A stretch of 40,538 nt of DNA. Origin: an uncultured Prevotella sp. Lineage in GTDB: Bacteria; Bacteroidota; Bacteroidia; Bacteroidales; Bacteroidaceae. The notes under the pieces are model-generated. The model saw only the letters and a program-made list of their open reading frames with translations. It searched no databases and was not told where the DNA came from. The translations under genes were made by a program, and so were the position numbers. The DNA lies in contig CAJJWN010000028.1 in assembly GCA_905196835.1 (NCBI GenBank), forward strand, positions 1 through 40,538. The letters run 5' to 3'. Positions 40,522-40,538 of this stretch are shown in pieces; position 1 is the stretch's first letter; each line of letters begins with the position of its first letter.

Positions 40522-40538
40522 TAGCATTTACGGTTATA

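Overview
The window looks like a Bacteroidota (Bacteroidales) genome, possibly from a Prevotella-like lineage. The evidence is promoters of the TTTG / TAnnTTTG type, a type II-C CRISPR locus with 47-bp repeats, fimbrillin-type lipoproteins, a xylan-utilisation gene set and Bacteroides-style tyrosine recombinases. Species cannot be fixed from sequence alone. Two base-composition regimes are obvious: an AT-richer mobile block (about 1-19.7 kb) and a GC-rich chromosomal block (about 20.2-40.5 kb).

Block 1 (1-19.7 kb) is one mobile element nested inside another. An integrase gene on the minus strand, with its N-terminal part at 18508-19572 and its C-terminal part at 401-571, has been split by an approximately 17.9-kb element bounded by GCAATG on both sides. 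Joining the two halves at GCAATG restores a seamless 409-residue tyrosine recombinase. The break falls on the His-Cys codons of its catalytic HxxRH box. The inner element has two tandem tyrosine recombinases, a RhuM-like gene, two small excisionase-like helix-turn-helix genes, a region of helically phased TGGCA repeats and a candidate structured RNA with its own promoter. Its cargo is a tellurite-resistance-type (Ter) stress system: TerB-like, three TerD-family proteins, three TerY-like vWA proteins, a PP2C phosphatase, a Ser/Thr kinase, two small proteins and a Ca2+-type P-type ATPase. The right end carries a tandem array of perfect hairpins and a CCTGC-rich low-complexity tract. I saw no conjugation or mobilisation genes. 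A partial DUF1016 gene at the left edge and the broken integrase belong to the outer element.

Block 2 (20.2-29.9 kb) is a complete type II-C CRISPR-Cas locus: a DnaQ-like exonuclease gene with no ATG start, cas9 (1526 aa), cas1, cas2, a bidirectional terminator, an array of 35 identical repeats with 34 spacers, and a tracrRNA gene. The array is read on the minus strand. Every repeat contains a full Bacteroidota promoter (TTG-N19-TATCTTTG) aimed at the next spacer, so each crRNA probably has its own promoter. The tracrRNA anti-repeat looks like a degenerate copy of the repeat.

Block 3 (29.9-40.5 kb), on the minus strand, has two paralogous fimbrillin-like lipoproteins followed by a glucuronoxylan-degradation operon: GH115 alpha-glucuronidase, SGNH esterase and GH43. 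This block is studded with repeats: four copies across the window of an approximately 85-bp four-block repeat, and three foldback elements with arms of short tandem units. Two of the foldbacks supply the stop codon of a gene and one is inserted in frame inside the GH115 gene.
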